A stretch of 64,000 nt of DNA from Pasteurella multocida subsp. multocida OH4807 (GTDB lineage: Bacteria; Pseudomonadota; Gammaproteobacteria; Enterobacterales; Pasteurellaceae), in contig CP004391.1 in the NCBI GenBank assembly GCA_000973525.1, positions 1,388,001 through 1,452,000 of the forward strand, in the 5' to 3' direction. This document shows positions 31,356 to 42,766 of the stretch, in pieces. Both the position numbers and the translations under genes were made by a program. Under the pieces are notes generated by a model. The model was not told the DNA's origin. It searched no databases and saw only the letters and a list, made by a program, of their open reading frames with translations. Position 1 is the first letter of the stretch. Every line of letters begins with the position of its first letter.

Positions 31356-31955
31356 ATGTTAAGCATTTCTCATCTCTGTGCAGGCATCTTAAATCAGGTG
31401 AATTTACAGATTAGCAAAGGCGAGTGTGTGGCGATTGTTGGACAATCTGGCAGTGGAAAAACAACACTATTGAATGCCATCGCTGGTTATATTGATTATC
31501 AAGGTGACATAACACTCGCACAGCACTCTATGCAAACTGTACCGCCTTGGCAACGAAATTGCCGTTATTTAAACCAACGCCTCTATTTATTTCCCCATCA
31601 AACAATTGCAGGAAATTTATCACTCGCCAGCCCAACGACATGCCGTACCGAACAACTGGCGTTGTTACATAAATTAAAAATAGCACATTTAATTGACCGC
31701 TATCCCCACCAACTTTCAGGGGGCGAACAACAACGTGCAGCATTAGCACGAGCATTGATCCGCCCACCACATTTACTGTTATTGGATGAGCCATTTTCAT
31801 CACTGGATTGGGAAACCAGAAGACATATTTGGAGTATGCTCAAACAGTTAATTCAAGAATATGAAATGACAACGTTATTCGTGACACATGAACCCAAAGA
31901 AGCCGCTTATTTAGCACATCGTCAAATCCACTTACATCAAGGAAAACTTGTCTAA
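31356..31955 (+). CDS. ABC transporter ATP-binding protein, molybdate/tungstate type
   Basis: 199 residues from MLSISHLC, one base after the permease stop. Walker A is GQSGSGKTT (about 29-37), the signature is [15 protein letters not shown], Walker B is [12 protein letters not shown], and the H-loop is FVTHEPKEA. It lacks the C-terminal molybdate-binding (TOBE) domain of ModC, so it is a short-form ATPase resembling ThiQ-type ATPases in length. This suggests the importer is not regulated through a ModC-like cytoplasmic ligand site. Confidence 0.88.
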   Translation: MLSISHLCAGILNQVNLQISKGECVAIVGQSGSGKTTLLNAIAGYIDYQGDITLAQHSMQTVPPWQRNCRYLNQRLYLFPHQTIAGNLSLASPTTCRTEQLALLHKLKIAHLIDRYPHQLSGGEQQRAALARALIRPPHLLLLDEPFSSLDWETRRHIWSMLKQLIQEYEMTTLFVTHEPKEAAYLAHRQIHLHQGKLV

Positions 31956-31973
31956 ACAACGAGGAACACCACT

Positions 31974-32819
31974 ATGATCTATTTTTCAGACAACGAACTA
32001 GATGATTTCTTACTCGAAGATATCTATCGTGGCGATCTGACTACCCACGCTTTAGGACTTGAAAAGATCCCCGCAACCATTCAATTTAAACGTCAAAATG
32101 CAGGAATTGTGGCGGGTATTTCAGTCGCCGAAAAATTATTGAAAAAACTTGATATCACGCCCGTTCTCGATGTCCAGGAAGGACAATATGTTGAGGCAGG
32201 AGCCGTATTGATTCGTGCGGAAGCGAGTGCAGACAAATTGCACCAAGCATGGAAAGTCGTACAGTTAGTATTAGAATGGTCTTGTGGCGTAGCACAATAT
32301 ACAGCAGAGATGATAAGCAATGCGAAGATGATAAATCCTAATGCCGTCGTTGCCTGTACACGCAAAAGTATTCCTAGCACCAGAAAATTAGCAACGAATG
32401 CAGTACTCGCAGCAGGGGGACACATCCATCGACAAGGGCTGAGTGAAACATTGTTAGTTTTTACTAATCACCGCCGTTTATTAGATAAACCTGAGGATTG
32501 GCAATCTATTGTAACGACCCTAAGACGTGAAGCCCCCGAAAATAAAATCACACTCGAAGCAGATAACCTGGCTCAGTTTGAACAGATGCTCAGTGCAGAA
32601 CCCGATATCATCCAACTAGATAAATTTTCACCAGAAGAAGTACAACGAGCACTGCATTTACTCAAACTATCGCACAAAGCAACCGCCTTATCGGTTGCAG
32701 GCGGAGTAAATAAAAACAATGTGGCAGACTATGCTAAATTAGGGATCAATTTATTCATTACTTCCGCCCCTTATTATGCTGCTCCTGAAGACATAAAAGT
32801 GGTGATTGAAAAACAATAA
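31974..32819 (+). CDS. modD: ModD protein (quinolinate phosphoribosyltransferase-like)
   Basis: 281 residues. It is homologous to NadC but of the ModD subfamily found with molybdate transport genes. The conserved [16 protein letters not shown] opening, [23 protein letters not shown] (cf. TRKTTPG in NadC) and [13 protein letters not shown] are seen. Its reaction is not established. GAGGAAC precedes the start, 18 bases after the ABC ATPase gene, so it is the last gene of a four-gene transcript ended by a terminator. Confidence 0.9.
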   Translation: MIYFSDNELDDFLLEDIYRGDLTTHALGLEKIPATIQFKRQNAGIVAGISVAEKLLKKLDITPVLDVQEGQYVEAGAVLIRAEASADKLHQAWKVVQLVLEWSCGVAQYTAEMISNAKMINPNAVVACTRKSIPSTRKLATNAVLAAGGHIHRQGLSETLLVFTNHRRLLDKPEDWQSIVTTLRREAPENKITLEADNLAQFEQMLSAEPDIIQLDKFSPEEVQRALHLLKLSHKATALSVAGGVNKNNVADYAKLGINLFITSAPYYAAPEDIKVVIEKQ

Positions 32820-32854
32820 GCGATCTGCTCTATACTTTCTCGTCTAGCAAAAAA

Positions 32855-32885
32855 TTGAGCGCGGGATTCACCGCGCTCAAAATTA
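32855..32885. terminator. Bidirectional terminator between modD and deaD
   Basis: The stem TTGAGCGCGG paired with CCGCGCTCAA within 32855-32880 is flanked by A-rich and T-containing sequence. The two genes converge here. Confidence 0.8.
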
Positions 32886-32904
32886 TTATCATCATGTATT
32901 TTTA

Positions 32905-34719
32905 TTATTTACTGCGTTCTCGACGCTCTCTGCGAGGACGCTCATTAAATGAACGACCGCCTTTTTCTTTGAATTTACGCTCTTCACGACCGAAGCGAGG
33001 TTCATCTCCACGACCTTTACGTTTTCCGCCACGACGGTCTTCACGATCGCGATTTCCTCCACCATTTACTGCACTTACAAACGACATTTGCATCTGTTTG
33101 TTCATCACACGAGTTTTACCAAAGACATGTAATAATTCTTTTGGCATCCCTTGTGGCAACTCAATGGTTGAATAATCATCATAAAGTTTGATGTGGCCAA
33201 TATAACGGCTATTGATATCACCTTCATTCGCAATTGCACCCACGATATGACGCACTTCAACACCGTCTAAACGACCCACTTCGATACGGTATAAATCCAT
33301 TGGTTGTGGGTTACCATAACCACGACGTTCAGCTGAACGTGGGTTTTCACCACCACTACGCTCACGACGTTCACCACGTGAAGTTTTACGATCAATAATC
33401 GGATCTGGTGGAAGAATTAACTTTTGCTTACCTTGTAAAAGCATCAACATTGCCGCGGCAATATCTTCTTGATCTTGGTCTGCGGTAAACATATCTTCCA
33501 ATAAGCTACGATAACGTTCTAAATCGTGATGCTCAAGTTGTACGGTAATTTTCGCTTTAAATTTTTCACGACGACAAGCTTGTAATACTTCGTGATTTGG
33601 TACTTCAACTTCAGTGATTGGTTTCTTCGTTAAATGCTCAATGTTGCGTAATAAACGACGCTCTCTTGGCTCAACGAATAATAATGCACGACCTGTACGT
33701 CCCGCACGACCTGTACGACCGATACGGTGAACATAAGACTCAGCATCCAATGGAATATCATAGTTCACCACTAAGCTGATACGTTCAACGTCTAGACCAC
33801 GTGCAGCAACGTCTGTTGCAACAAGAATATCTAAGCTACCATTTCTTAAGCGATCTAATGTTTGCTCACGTAATTGCTGAGTCATATCACCGTTTAATGC
33901 TGCTGCACGGAAACCGTGTTTTTCAAGCAATTCGGTCACATCAAGCGTACCAGTTTTAGTACGGGTGAAAATAATTGCCGCATCAAAGTTTTCGACTTCT
34001 AAAAAGCGCAATAAGGCGTCATTTTTACGGAAACCGTGCACATACCAACAGCTTTGTGTGATATCTGGATTCGTTGTTTGGGTTGATTTAATTTTGATCT
34101 CTTTAGGATCTTTCATAAAACGTTTTGTGATGCGACGAATTGGCTCTGGCATGGTTGCAGAGAAAAGCGCTGTTTGATGCGCCTCGGGTAATTCTGCCAT
34201 GACCGTTTCAACATCGTCAATAAAGCCCATACGTAACATTTCGTCAGCTTCATCTAACACCATAAAACGTAAATTAGATAAATCTAATGTGCCACGACGG
34301 ATGTGATCTAAAATACGTCCAGGCGTACCCACAACCACTTGTGCGCCTTGTTTTAACGCACGTAATTGAATGTCATAGCGTTGACCACCATAAAGGGTCA
34401 CAATTTTTGTATTTTTTGCATATTTGCAGAATTGTTCACAAGCATCAGCTACTTGAATAGCAAGCTCACGTGTTGGTGCCATCACCAACATTTGTGGATA
34501 TTTCTTATCTAAATCAATTTGTGCTAATAAAGGAAGAGAAAACGCAGCAGTTTTACCACTTCCGGTTTGTGCCATACCAAGCACATCGTTACCATCTAAA
34601 AGGTATGGGATACAAGTTTGTTGAATTGGAGATGGGGTCTCGAAACCGAGATCAGATACAGCGTTAAGTAAAAATTCAGGCAAGCCTAAATCGTTGAAAG
34701 TCATTGTTGTTTCAGTCAT
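32905..34719 (-). CDS. deaD: DEAD-box ATP-dependent RNA helicase DeaD (CsdA)
   Basis: 604 residues. It is a cold-shock and ribosome-assembly helicase. The helicase core shows [19 protein letters not shown] with the Q-motif, [17 protein letters not shown] near residue 160, FSATMP and [20 protein letters not shown] DbpA-like RNA-binding domain follows (about 480-560, [21 protein letters not shown]), then a basic Arg/Gly-rich tail (565-604). nlpI and pnp lie upstream on the same strand, the E. coli pnp-nlpI-deaD order. A hairpin at 34735-34763 separates it from nlpI. Confidence 0.97.
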   Translation of the reverse strand: MTETTMTFNDLGLPEFLLNAVSDLGFETPSPIQQTCIPYLLDGNDVLGMAQTGSGKTAAFSLPLLAQIDLDKKYPQMLVMAPTRELAIQVADACEQFCKYAKNTKIVTLYGGQRYDIQLRALKQGAQVVVGTPGRILDHIRRGTLDLSNLRFMVLDEADEMLRMGFIDDVETVMAELPEAHQTALFSATMPEPIRRITKRFMKDPKEIKIKSTQTTNPDITQSCWYVHGFRKNDALLRFLEVENFDAAIIFTRTKTGTLDVTELLEKHGFRAAALNGDMTQQLREQTLDRLRNGSLDILVATDVAARGLDVERISLVVNYDIPLDAESYVHRIGRTGRAGRTGRALLFVEPRERRLLRNIEHLTKKPITEVEVPNHEVLQACRREKFKAKITVQLEHHDLERYRSLLEDMFTADQDQEDIAAAMLMLLQGKQKLILPPDPIIDRKTSRGERRERSGGENPRSAERRGYGNPQPMDLYRIEVGRLDGVEVRHIVGAIANEGDINSRYIGHIKLYDDYSTIELPQGMPKELLHVFGKTRVMNKQMQMSFVSAVNGGGNRDREDRRGGKRKGRGDEPRFGREERKFKEKGGRSFNERPRRERRERSK

Positions 34720-34734
34720 TAAAATACTCGAATA

Positions 34735-34763
34735 TAAAAAGAAACTTCACTCTACAGTGAAGT
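34735..34763 (-). terminator. Hairpin terminator between nlpI and deaD
   Basis: The stem ACTTCACT (34744-34751) with AGTGAAGT (34756-34763) has a 4-base loop and a T-rich tail on the minus strand (TTCTTTTTAT). Confidence 0.7.
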
Positions 34764-34822
34764 AGTGTAATAAATGTTGTTCGTTTTCACGTTTTACAAC
34801 AGCCCATGACATATTTATGTCA

Positions 34823-35719
34823 TTATTGGTTTGAACGTTGCTTCAATCTCAAAAGTTCAAACATCGCAAAACGATACTCAACGAAGTTATATACTTGGTT
34901 TGCAGTAGCCAACTTAAATAGCGTTTCCGCGTCATTAATCCGCTCTGAATTGAGCTGTAGTTTTGCTAAATAAAAATAGGTTTCAGTTAAAATTTCAGCA
35001 TATTTTGCCCTATTTGCTCCTGCAAACTGTTCCGCTTTTGCAAATAATGTTCTAACTGATATGTGTCCTAAATAGTATTGGACAAGATATGTTCCCCAAT
35101 ATTCATCAGAAAGCCCTTGAGCGCGCTCTGCGAGATGCTGTTTGGCCTCCTGTGGATTCAGCTTTAATTCATTTAAATATAACCATAAAGTGCGGTAAGG
35201 ATCTGATTTATCTGCTTGATAAAATTGAAGAAAATCCCGCTGTGCTAATTCATAACGTGCAACGTAATGAAAGTTTAGCCCTCTATTGAGAAATGCATAT
35301 TCGTAATTAGGATCCAATTCAAACAGCGCATTAAACACATCTAATGACGCACTATATTCCTGTTCCAACAAAAAATACAATCCTAAATAATTTAACGCTG
35401 CAACCAGTTTTGGATACAACATAAGAGCTTGATCAAAATCATAACGTGCTAATGCCCACATGCCTAAGCTGTCATAAAGCACACCCCGTTCAAAGTGTAA
35501 AATCGCCCGTTCTTCTTTTTTCAATCCCTTAACAAGTAACAATTGGCTAATTCGAGCAACCATGATTTCATGCTCAATATGGCTGTTTGGGCTTCGCTCT
35601 GCTAATAATATCTTCTCTTTGGAAATGAATATATCTTGATAGCTAGTACACGCTGTCAAAAACATTATCCAAAAAGGGAAAAACAGTATGAAATTTAACA
35701 ACTTATGAGGTTGCTTCAT
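34823..35719 (-). CDS. nlpI: Lipoprotein NlpI
   Basis: 298 residues from MKQPHKLLN (AAGG upstream); the ATG seven codons earlier is less likely. A lipoprotein signal ends in LTAC with the lipidated cysteine near residue 24. The rest is tetratricopeptide-like repeats (for example HFERGVLYDSLGMWALARYD and ALNYLGLYFLLEQEYSASLD). NlpI is an outer-membrane adaptor for murein endopeptidases and the protease Prc. It lies between pnp and deaD, as in enterobacteria. Confidence 0.93.
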   Translation of the reverse strand: MKQPHKLLNFILFFPFWIMFLTACTSYQDIFISKEKILLAERSPNSHIEHEIMVARISQLLLVKGLKKEERAILHFERGVLYDSLGMWALARYDFDQALMLYPKLVAALNYLGLYFLLEQEYSASLDVFNALFELDPNYEYAFLNRGLNFHYVARYELAQRDFLQFYQADKSDPYRTLWLYLNELKLNPQEAKQHLAERAQGLSDEYWGTYLVQYYLGHISVRTLFAKAEQFAGANRAKYAEILTETYFYLAKLQLNSERINDAETLFKLATANQVYNFVEYRFAMFELLRLKQRSNQ

Positions 35720-35754
35720 CTCGAAAGCCTTAAAGTACAAATTGCACTTGTTAA

Positions 35755-35788
35755 AACAAAATTACAGCTCTCAAAATAAGAGCTGTAA
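35755..35788 (-). terminator. Terminator after pnp
   Basis: A 10-base perfect stem, TTACAGCTCT (35762-35771) with AGAGCTGTAA (35779-35788), is followed on the minus strand by ATTTTGTTTT. Confidence 0.85.
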
Positions 35789-35803
35789 TTCTATTTATAT
35801 TAA

Positions 35804-37948
35804 TTATGCCTGTTCTTCTGTTGTCACATCTTCAAGAACATCTGCAGGAGTTTCTTGCTTAGGAGCAATATCTTTCATTGTTAAACGAATACGCCCCTGA
35901 CGATCAATTTCAACCACTTTCACGGTGACCTCTTGACCAACTGCAAGGTAATCACTCACTTTTTCAACGCGCTCTTCTGCAATTTGAGAAATGTGAACAA
36001 GTCCTTCCTTGTTACCAACAATAGAAACAAATGCACCAAAATCCGCTAAGCGAGTCACCTTACCTTTGTACACTAATCCCGCTTCAACTTCAGCTGTAAT
36101 GTCTTCAATACGCGCCATTACGTCTTTTGCAGAATTACCATCTACAGCAGCAATCTTCACCGTGCCGTCATCATCGATATCAATTGATGTGCCCGTTTCT
36201 TCAGTTAAGGCACGAATGGTTGCACCACCTTTACCAATCACATCTTTAATTTTCTTCGGATCGATCTTCATAGTGTAAATACGTGGAGCAAAGTCAGAAA
36301 TATCTGCACGTGGTGCAGGAATGGCTTGTTCCATGACACCTAAAATGTGTAAACGCGCGCTTTTCGCTTGGTTCAAGGCAATTTGCATAATTTCTGCTGT
36401 GATACCTTCAATTTTGATGTCCATTTGAAGTGCAGTCACACCTTGACGTGTACCAGCTACTTTAAAGTCCATATCACCTAAGTGGTCTTCATCACCTAAG
36501 ATGTCTGAAAGTACTACGAATTTTTCATCTTCTTTCACTAAGCCCATTGCGATACCCGCAACTGCCGCTTTAATAGGTACACCCGCATCCATTAATGCTA
36601 ATGACGCACCACAAACTGACGCCATAGAAGATGAACCGTTTGATTCAGTGATTTCAGATACAACACGTACCACGTATGGGAACTCAGCCAATGCTGGCAT
36701 TACCGCTGCCACACCACGTTTTGCTAAACGACCGTGACCAATTTCACGACGTTTTGGTGAACCGATCATACCCGTTTCACCCACAGAATACGGAGGGAAG
36801 TTGTAGTGGAATAAGAAGTGATCTGAGCGCTCACCTGTTAATTCATCAATAATTTGTGCATCACGTTCAGTCCCTAACGTCGCGACTGCTAATGCTTGTG
36901 TTTCACCACGAGTGAAAATTGCAGAACCGTGAGTACGTGGTAATACGCCTGTACAAATATCTAATGCACGTACGGTATCTACTGTACGACCATCAATACG
37001 AGGTTCGCCATTTAAGATACGACCACGCACGATTTGGCTTTCAAGTGCGGTGAAAATATCAATAATTTTGCCTTCGCTAACTTCTTCGCCTTCTGCTACT
37101 TCAGATGTGATTTGTGTGATCACATCTGCTTTGATTGCATCGATTTGCTCGTAGCGAGATTGTTTTTCAGTAATGCGATATGCTTCGCCTAAACGCGCTT
37201 CAGCGATGGCTTTTACTTTTTCAATTAATGCGGTATTTGGTTCTGGTGCAACCCAATCCCAACGTGGTTTACCTGCTTCAGCGGCAAATTCTTTGATTGC
37301 TTCAATCACAACTTGTTGTTGCTGGTGACCAAATACTACTGCGGCTAACATTTGTTCTTCAGTTAACACGTCAGCTTCAGATTCAACCATCAATACCGCT
37401 TTATCTGTACCTGCAACCACTAAGTCTAAACGGCTTTGTTTTTGCTCGTTCATGGTTGGGTTAAGTACGAATTGGTTATCAATGAAACCAACACGTGCAG
37501 CACCGATTGGACCATTAAATGGCACGCCTGATAATGAAAGTGCAGCAGATGCACCAATCATCGCCACTAAGTCAGGGCAGATTTGTGGGTTAACAGAAAC
37601 CACTGTTGCCACGATTTGGATTTCGTTATAGAAACCTTCTGGGAAAAGTGGACGAATTGGACGGTCGATTAAACGTGCGATTAATGTTTCGCCTTCAGAT
37701 GGACGACCTTCACGTTTGAAGAAACCACCCGGGATACGACCAGCTGCGTAAGTACGCTCTTGATAGTTAACAGTTAATGGGAAGAAGTCTTGACCTTCTT
37801 TCACATCTTTTTTTGCAACAACAGTGACAAAAACTGTCGTGTCATCCATACTCGCCATTACTGCTGCTGTTGCTTGACGTGCAATAGCGCCTGTTTCTAA
37901 CGTGACAGTATGTTGACCGTATTTAAATTGTTTTACAATTGGATTCAC
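35804..37948 (-). CDS. pnp: Polyribonucleotide nucleotidyltransferase (PNPase)
   Basis: 714 residues. It is the 3'-5' phosphorolytic RNA-degrading enzyme of the RNA degradosome. Two RNase PH domains with the linking helical domain are followed by a KH domain ([16 protein letters not shown]) and an S1 domain ([18 protein letters not shown]). Length is normal. It is upstream of nlpI and deaD on the same strand, so RNA turnover genes cluster here. Its long leader contains an AU-rich hairpin that may serve RNase III-dependent autoregulation. Confidence 0.98.
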   Translation of the reverse strand: MNPIVKQFKYGQHTVTLETGAIARQATAAVMASMDDTTVFVTVVAKKDVKEGQDFFPLTVNYQERTYAAGRIPGGFFKREGRPSEGETLIARLIDRPIRPLFPEGFYNEIQIVATVVSVNPQICPDLVAMIGASAALSLSGVPFNGPIGAARVGFIDNQFVLNPTMNEQKQSRLDLVVAGTDKAVLMVESEADVLTEEQMLAAVVFGHQQQQVVIEAIKEFAAEAGKPRWDWVAPEPNTALIEKVKAIAEARLGEAYRITEKQSRYEQIDAIKADVITQITSEVAEGEEVSEGKIIDIFTALESQIVRGRILNGEPRIDGRTVDTVRALDICTGVLPRTHGSAIFTRGETQALAVATLGTERDAQIIDELTGERSDHFLFHYNFPPYSVGETGMIGSPKRREIGHGRLAKRGVAAVMPALAEFPYVVRVVSEITESNGSSSMASVCGASLALMDAGVPIKAAVAGIAMGLVKEDEKFVVLSDILGDEDHLGDMDFKVAGTRQGVTALQMDIKIEGITAEIMQIALNQAKSARLHILGVMEQAIPAPRADISDFAPRIYTMKIDPKKIKDVIGKGGATIRALTEETGTSIDIDDDGTVKIAAVDGNSAKDVMARIEDITAEVEAGLVYKGKVTRLADFGAFVSIVGNKEGLVHISQIAEERVEKVSDYLAVGQEVTVKVVEIDRQGRIRLTMKDIAPKQETPADVLEDVTTEEQA

Positions 37949-38045
37949 AATGTTTTCCTTTTAAATGAACCGCGTTAATAAATCTTAAATAATTCATTAA
38001 CAATAAGAATTAAAACGTTGTTTTATTTTCCAAATTGCGACTAGC

Positions 38046-38098
38046 AAAAATAATCTTTTTCTTTTACACGCTTTGTTCCCAAAAGGAAAATTACTTTT
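38046..38098 (-). promoter_or_regulatory. AU-rich hairpin in the pnp leader
   Basis: The 273 bases between pnp and tRNA-Ala hold no gene. At 38046-38065 and 38081-38098 two AT-rich arms can pair over about 18 bases with a few mismatches and a 15-base loop. E. coli pnp is autoregulated through an RNase III-cut leader hairpin; the same role here is inference. Confidence 0.4.
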
Positions 38099-38221
38099 GA
38101 TAGCCGCACGCTAATACAGAAAATAAAACTTGCTTATTATACAGGCTTTTCTAAGCGAATGGTAATTTATTTTCAGAGATAAAAAAGGCTACATACAGAA
38201 TGCCACTTAGGGCCTAAAAGA

Positions 38222-38299
<78 letters not shown>

Positions 38300-38385
38300 A
38301 TTAGAAATGTCGTGGCGGTAATGATAAATTCCGCCACGCAAGCTGTCAATATCAAATTCATGATATTGCAATGCCAGCTTAAATA

Positions 38386-39828
38386 TTAAGCAGTTTGATT
38401 GTTAATAAAATCAATCGCTTTTTGAATACGTGCAAGTGTGCGTTCTCTGCCGATACCGACCAATGTGATATCCATTGACGGAGATTGACCTGAACCTGTC
38501 ACGGCAACACGTAATGGCATACCTACTTTACCCATACCCAGCTCTAACTCAACGGCAGTTTGTTCAATTGCTTGATGCGTGCTGTGTAGATCCCAGATTT
38601 CAAGTGCGGTCAATTTTTCTTTCACTTTTTCAAGTGGCTCAACGGCTGCCGCTTTGAAATGCTTTTTCACTGCAGCTTCGTCAAAGTTATCAAATTCTTC
38701 AAAGAAATAACGGCTTGCAGCTGCCATTTCTTTTAAGGTTTTACAACGTTCTGCCAACATTTTCACGATGTCTTCTAATGCAGGGCCATTTGAAGTATCA
38801 ATACCTTGATGTTGATAATGCCATGCTAAATACTTCGCCACATATTCAGCTGGCAATTCACGCATATAATGGTGGTTTAACCAAAGTAATTTTTCTGTAT
38901 TGAAAGCACTTGCTGATTTACTTACGCTTTCAAGCTCAAATAAGTTAATCATTTCTTCAATAGAGAAAATTTCTTGGTCACCGTATCCCCAACCTAAACG
39001 GACTAAATAGTTGAGTAAAGCCTCTGGTAAATAACCGTCATCACGATATTGCATTACGCTTACTGCACCATGACGTTTTGATAATTTTTGACCATCATCA
39101 CCTAAAATCATGGAGACGTGAGCATAAGTTGGAATCGGCGCACCTAATGCTTTCAAAATATTAATTTGACGAGGGGTGTTATTAATATGGTCTTCACCAC
39201 GCACAACGTGTGTAATCCCCATATCCCAGTCATCTACTACTACACAGAAATTATAAGTCGGTGAGCCATCAGTACGACGAATAATTAAATCATCTAATTC
39301 GCTATTACTGATTTCAATACGACCACGCACTGCATCTTCAAAGACGACCGAGCCCTCTGTTGGATTTTTGAAACGCACGACGTGTGGTTGGTCTGGTGTA
39401 TTATGATGATCATGTAAGCAATGACGGTCATAACGTGGTTTTTGTTTATTTTGTTCTTGTGTATGGCGTAAATCTTCTAAGCGTTCTTTTGAACAATAAC
39501 AACGGTAAGCTAACCCCTGTTCGATCATTTGATCAATGACTTGATTATAACGATCAAAACGTTTGGTTTGGAAATATGGTCCGTGCTCCCAACCTAAATT
39601 TAACCACGCCATTCCTTCTAAAATAGCCGCTGTCGCTTCTGGCGTTGAACGCTCTAAATCAGTATCTTCAATACGTAATACAAATTCACCTTTGTGATGT
39701 TTGGCATATAACCAGGAATACAATGCTGTTCTTGCTCCGCCCACATGTAAATAGCCTGTTGGACTTGGCGCAAAACGCGTACGCACTTTTACATTGGGAT
39801 CTAAATTAAATAATGCTTCTAATTTCAT
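38386..39828 (-). CDS. gltX: Glutamate--tRNA ligase
   Basis: 480 residues, class I synthetase charging tRNA-Glu. The HIGH-type motif is [17 protein letters not shown] near the N-terminus and the KMSKS-type motif is KLSKRHG near residue 250. A zinc-binding-like segment around residues 105-130 has cysteines in YRCYCS and a later CLHDHH. Length is typical. It lies between tRNA-Ala(GGC) and the tRNA-Val cluster; tRNA genes next to gltX are a common arrangement. Confidence 0.98.
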   Translation of the reverse strand: MKLEALFNLDPNVKVRTRFAPSPTGYLHVGGARTALYSWLYAKHHKGEFVLRIEDTDLERSTPEATAAILEGMAWLNLGWEHGPYFQTKRFDRYNQVIDQMIEQGLAYRCYCSKERLEDLRHTQEQNKQKPRYDRHCLHDHHNTPDQPHVVRFKNPTEGSVVFEDAVRGRIEISNSELDDLIIRRTDGSPTYNFCVVVDDWDMGITHVVRGEDHINNTPRQINILKALGAPIPTYAHVSMILGDDGQKLSKRHGAVSVMQYRDDGYLPEALLNYLVRLGWGYGDQEIFSIEEMINLFELESVSKSASAFNTEKLLWLNHHYMRELPAEYVAKYLAWHYQHQGIDTSNGPALEDIVKMLAERCKTLKEMAAASRYFFEEFDNFDEAAVKKHFKAAAVEPLEKVKEKLTALEIWDLHSTHQAIEQTAVELELGMGKVGMPLRVAVTGSGQSPSMDITLVGIGRERTLARIQKAIDFINNQTA

Positions 39829-39966
39829 GTTATAACCTTTATCTGACTTTCATTTTATCAAGAAAAATTTGTGCGATATTGTACTATGAGTTTAAATAAT
39901 TCCGAATAAAAAATGTGATTTTATGCCTACTTTTAAAACAATTGATTATTTTTTTGCAAAAACTTG

Positions 39967-39994
39967 TTGACTGAATAGAACTAATAATTATAAT
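39967..39994 (+). promoter_or_regulatory. Promoter of the tRNA-Val cluster
   Basis: TTGACT (39967-39972) and TATAAT (39989-39994) are 16 bases apart. The first tRNA starts 18 bases after the -10, and a GC-containing discriminator (GCCACC) follows it, fitting a strong stringently controlled tRNA promoter. Confidence 0.85.
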
Positions 39995-40011
39995 GCCACC
40001 TCACAACATTT

Positions 40012-40087
40012 GGGCGATTAGCTCAGTTGGGAGAGCACCTCCCTTACAAGGAGGGGGTCACTGGTTCGAGACCGGTATCGCCCACCA
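40012..40087 (+). tRNA. tRNA-Val(TAC), copy 1
   Basis: 76 bases with encoded CCA. The anticodon stem CCTCC/GGAGG encloses CTTACAA, anticodon UAC. It is identical to the three copies that follow. Confidence 0.97.
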
Positions 40088-40135
40088 CTTTTCAATACCA
40101 TTGAGAATGTGAGTCCAATGTTGTACATATAACGA

Positions 40136-40211
40136 GGGCGATTAGCTCAGTTGGGAGAGCACCTCCCTTACAAGGAGGGGGTCACTGGTTCGAGACCGGT
40201 ATCGCCCACCA
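40136..40211 (+). tRNA. tRNA-Val(TAC), copy 2
   Basis: Identical to copy 1, with a 48-base spacer. Confidence 0.97.
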
Positions 40212-40261
40212 CTCTTAAGTGCACTACATCGTTATATGACCCAAGATTTTAAGTCTCAAGT

Positions 40262-40337
40262 GGGCGATTAGCTCAGTTGGGAGAGCACCTCCCTTACAAG
40301 GAGGGGGTCACTGGTTCGAGACCGGTATCGCCCACCA
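40262..40337 (+). tRNA. tRNA-Val(TAC), copy 3
   Basis: Identical to copies 1 and 2, with a 50-base spacer. Confidence 0.97.
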
Positions 40338-40447
40338 CTTAGACTTAAAATAATCTTCATTAATTTCAATTGTCGACAAAATAAAAAGCGGAGAAATATG
40401 ATTTTCGCACAAATCTGTTTTTTCTGTCGTCAATATGAAAGTTTGAA

Positions 40448-40523
40448 GGGCGATTAGCTCAGTTGGGAGAGCACCTCCCTTACAAGGAGGGGGTCACTGG
40501 TTCGAGACCGGTATCGCCCACCA
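40448..40523 (+). tRNA. tRNA-Val(TAC), copy 4
   Basis: Identical to the first three copies, with a 110-base spacer. I saw no clear terminator in the 136 bases after it, apart from short T-rich stretches. Confidence 0.97.
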
Positions 40524-40659
40524 TTTCATTTTTCGCTTTCTAATTCTAGTTTATCCCTTGTTTATAAATAAAATGGATGATACTTAATAAGCATTTTGTT
40601 CTTTTTTGTATAAAATGATAAAGTAACGCCATGACTTCATTCAACATGGCAATTTCCCA

Positions 40660-41448
40660 ATGTATAAACCTGTTAAATATAAAAATCTTATTTTAGCCGC
40701 TAATGGTTTGACCCGTTTACTTGGCAATATTGTGAAAACGTTAAGCTACCCTTTCCATTTTGTCTTCCCGAAAAAACGCTTTACGATTCCTAAATTTGAT
40801 CCCGCTCGCCGCCAATCGCCTAAAAAAACAAAAATTAACCGTGTCATTTGGCAAACGAATTACAGCAATAACGTTACCCTACCGATTTATTGTAACTACT
40901 TATTCAACCGTTTGCTGTCCAGGAGCTATGACTATCGCTATGTCAGTACAGAAGAACGTGCAGAATATATTAAAGCCAATGCGGATGAGCGCACATTCAA
41001 TGCTTATAGCAAATTAACGGATGGTGCGGCACAAGCAGATTTTTGGCGCATCTTCACGTTATATAATGAAGGTGGCGTTTATATGGATATTGATGGGCAT
41101 CTCGTTTGGTGTTTAGACAGTATTATTGATGAAGAAGATGACGAAGTTGTCATTGCACGCCGTGGACAATATACCAACTTCTTTTTAGCCAGCAAAAAAG
41201 GCAATGCGTTCCTCAAAGAAACATTAGAGATTATTATTGATAATATTGAACAAGAACGTATCAGCGGTGGCGTCTTTAGCTTAACGGGTCCCAAAACGTT
41301 AATCAAAGCTTTAGAAAACAAAGATGTCAATTCGCGATTAGATAAACTGACCTGTTCCCAAGGAACATTCACAAACGAATACTTCCAATATATTGATAAA
41401 AAACGTGGGAAATGGATCCACGCCAAAAATGAAGACTTATTGAAGTAA
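40660..41448 (+). CDS. Glycosyltransferase family 32-like (DXD) protein
   Basis: 262 residues. The core reads [11 protein letters not shown], then [20 protein letters not shown] and YMDIDGHLV, where the DXD metal/nucleotide-sugar motif sits. This is the Gly_transf_sug (GT32) pattern. Such enzymes add sugars to lipopolysaccharide or capsule; the donor and acceptor cannot be read from sequence. No signal peptide; the hydrophobic-basic N-terminus may associate with the membrane. No clear ribosome site precedes the ATG, so the start is uncertain. It stands alone between the tRNA-Val cluster and argE and shares a bidirectional terminator with argE. Confidence 0.85.
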   Translation: MYKPVKYKNLILAANGLTRLLGNIVKTLSYPFHFVFPKKRFTIPKFDPARRQSPKKTKINRVIWQTNYSNNVTLPIYCNYLFNRLLSRSYDYRYVSTEERAEYIKANADERTFNAYSKLTDGAAQADFWRIFTLYNEGGVYMDIDGHLVWCLDSIIDEEDDEVVIARRGQYTNFFLASKKGNAFLKETLEIIIDNIEQERISGGVFSLTGPKTLIKALENKDVNSRLDKLTCSQGTFTNEYFQYIDKKRGKWIHAKNEDLLK

Positions 41449-41457
41449 ATACGCGAG

Positions 41458-41508
41458 AAAGTGCGGTCTCTTTGCTAAAAATAGCCTCTAAAAGACCGCA
41501 CTTTTTCT
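41458..41508. terminator. Bidirectional terminator built from an inverted uptake-word pair
   Basis: AAAGTGCGGTCT (41458-41469) and AGACCGCACTTT (41493-41504) form a perfect 12-base stem followed by T-rich sequence, between convergent genes. Both arms contain the uptake word AAGTGCGGT. Confidence 0.85.
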
Positions 41509-41509
41509 T

Positions 41510-42655
41510 TTAAGCACAAAAATGCCAAATGATTTTACGCAATAGCGCCTGAGTTGGCTCAATAAACTCCATCGCTAAAAACTCATCTGGCTGATGAGCC
41601 TGCTCAATGGAGCCAGGTCCTAAAACCAACGTTGGGCAAAGCTGCTGAATAAAAGGCGCTTCTGTACAATAATTCACAACATCACATTTTTCACCCAGTA
41701 ATTTTTCCACCACTTGCACCACTTGTGCGGAATGTTCACATTCATAACCCGGTATTGGCTCATGTAACGCCTGTAATGAAATACGATTCCCCCATTTCTC
41801 AAACATCGGCGTTAATTTTTCTTGCAACATCTCATTTAAATCTTGCAAACGTAAATTAGGTAAAGGACGAATATCAAAATGCAATTCACAACAAGCACAG
41901 ATTCTGTTCACAGCATCCCCGCCAGAAATCGCACCGAAGTTCATCGTAGGATACGGAATTTCAAATGCCGTATGATGATATTTTTCTCGTAATTCATTAC
42001 GCATTTGCATTAAATATCCTGTTGCTTCATGCATCAATTCAATCGCATTAATTCCTTTACTTGGATCGCTAGAATGACCACTTTTTCCTATGATACGTAA
42101 AGCTTCACCAATATGTCCTTTGTGTGCACGGATCGGTTTTAAAGATGTAGGTTCACCAATGATGGCACAGTCTGGGCGAATATGTGCATGTTGAATAAAC
42201 GTTCTGGCACCCAACATCGTGGTTTCTTCATCAGCTGTAGCTAAAATACGCAATGGTTTCTTTAATGCTGATAACTCTAACTGACTGATTGCCTCAATAA
42301 CAAAGGCAAAAAATCCTTTCATATCTGCGCTGCCTAATCCATAAAGCTTGCCCGCTTGCTCAGTCAATTTAAATGGGTCAAATGTCCAACGTCCTTCATC
42401 GAACGGAACTGTGTCAGTGTGCCCAGCGAGTAACAGCCCCCCCTCTCCTTCACCATAAGTTGCCAAGAGATTAAACTTATCTCGACTGCCCTCAATCGCA
42501 ATGATCTCAGTACGAAAACCCAAGGTCGTCAGCCAACTTGCTAATAATTCAATAAGCGTACGATTAGATTGATCAAAGTTTGGATCGACGCTACTAATGG
42601 ACGGGGATGCAATCAATTGTTGATACATCTGTAAAAAAGAGGGCATTTTTTTCAT
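41510..42655 (-). CDS. argE: Acetylornithine deacetylase
   Basis: 381 residues, M20 family zinc peptidase fold. It hydrolyses N-acetylornithine to ornithine in arginine synthesis. [17 protein letters not shown] holds the first metal-binding histidine; [16 protein letters not shown] and [16 protein letters not shown] carry the bridging aspartate and catalytic glutamate pair. ATG at 42655 has a weak ribosome site; an ATG three codons in is an alternative. It is divergent from argCBH, the same layout as E. coli. Confidence 0.96.
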   Translation of the reverse strand: MKKMPSFLQMYQQLIASPSISSVDPNFDQSNRTLIELLASWLTTLGFRTEIIAIEGSRDKFNLLATYGEGEGGLLLAGHTDTVPFDEGRWTFDPFKLTEQAGKLYGLGSADMKGFFAFVIEAISQLELSALKKPLRILATADEETTMLGARTFIQHAHIRPDCAIIGEPTSLKPIRAHKGHIGEALRIIGKSGHSSDPSKGINAIELMHEATGYLMQMRNELREKYHHTAFEIPYPTMNFGAISGGDAVNRICACCELHFDIRPLPNLRLQDLNEMLQEKLTPMFEKWGNRISLQALHEPIPGYECEHSAQVVQVVEKLLGEKCDVVNYCTEAPFIQQLCPTLVLGPGSIEQAHQPDEFLAMEFIEPTQALLRKIIWHFCA

Positions 42656-42700
42656 GGGATAAGCCTATTCAAGAGAAATAAAGATTGCCTTTTAAATATT

Positions 42701-42743
42701 TATGCACAATAATAGCATAATTAATCATTGAATCATACTCAAT
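42701..42743. promoter_or_regulatory. Possible ArgR (ARG box) operator between argE and argC
   Basis: Two short dyads lie about 25 bases apart: TATGC...GCATA (42701-42719) and ATTGA...TCAAT (42727-42743). Paired ARG boxes between argE and argC are known in E. coli. The match to the consensus is only partial, so this is a suggestion. Confidence 0.35.
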
Positions 42744-42766
42744 TACACGATCAGGTACAATACAAT

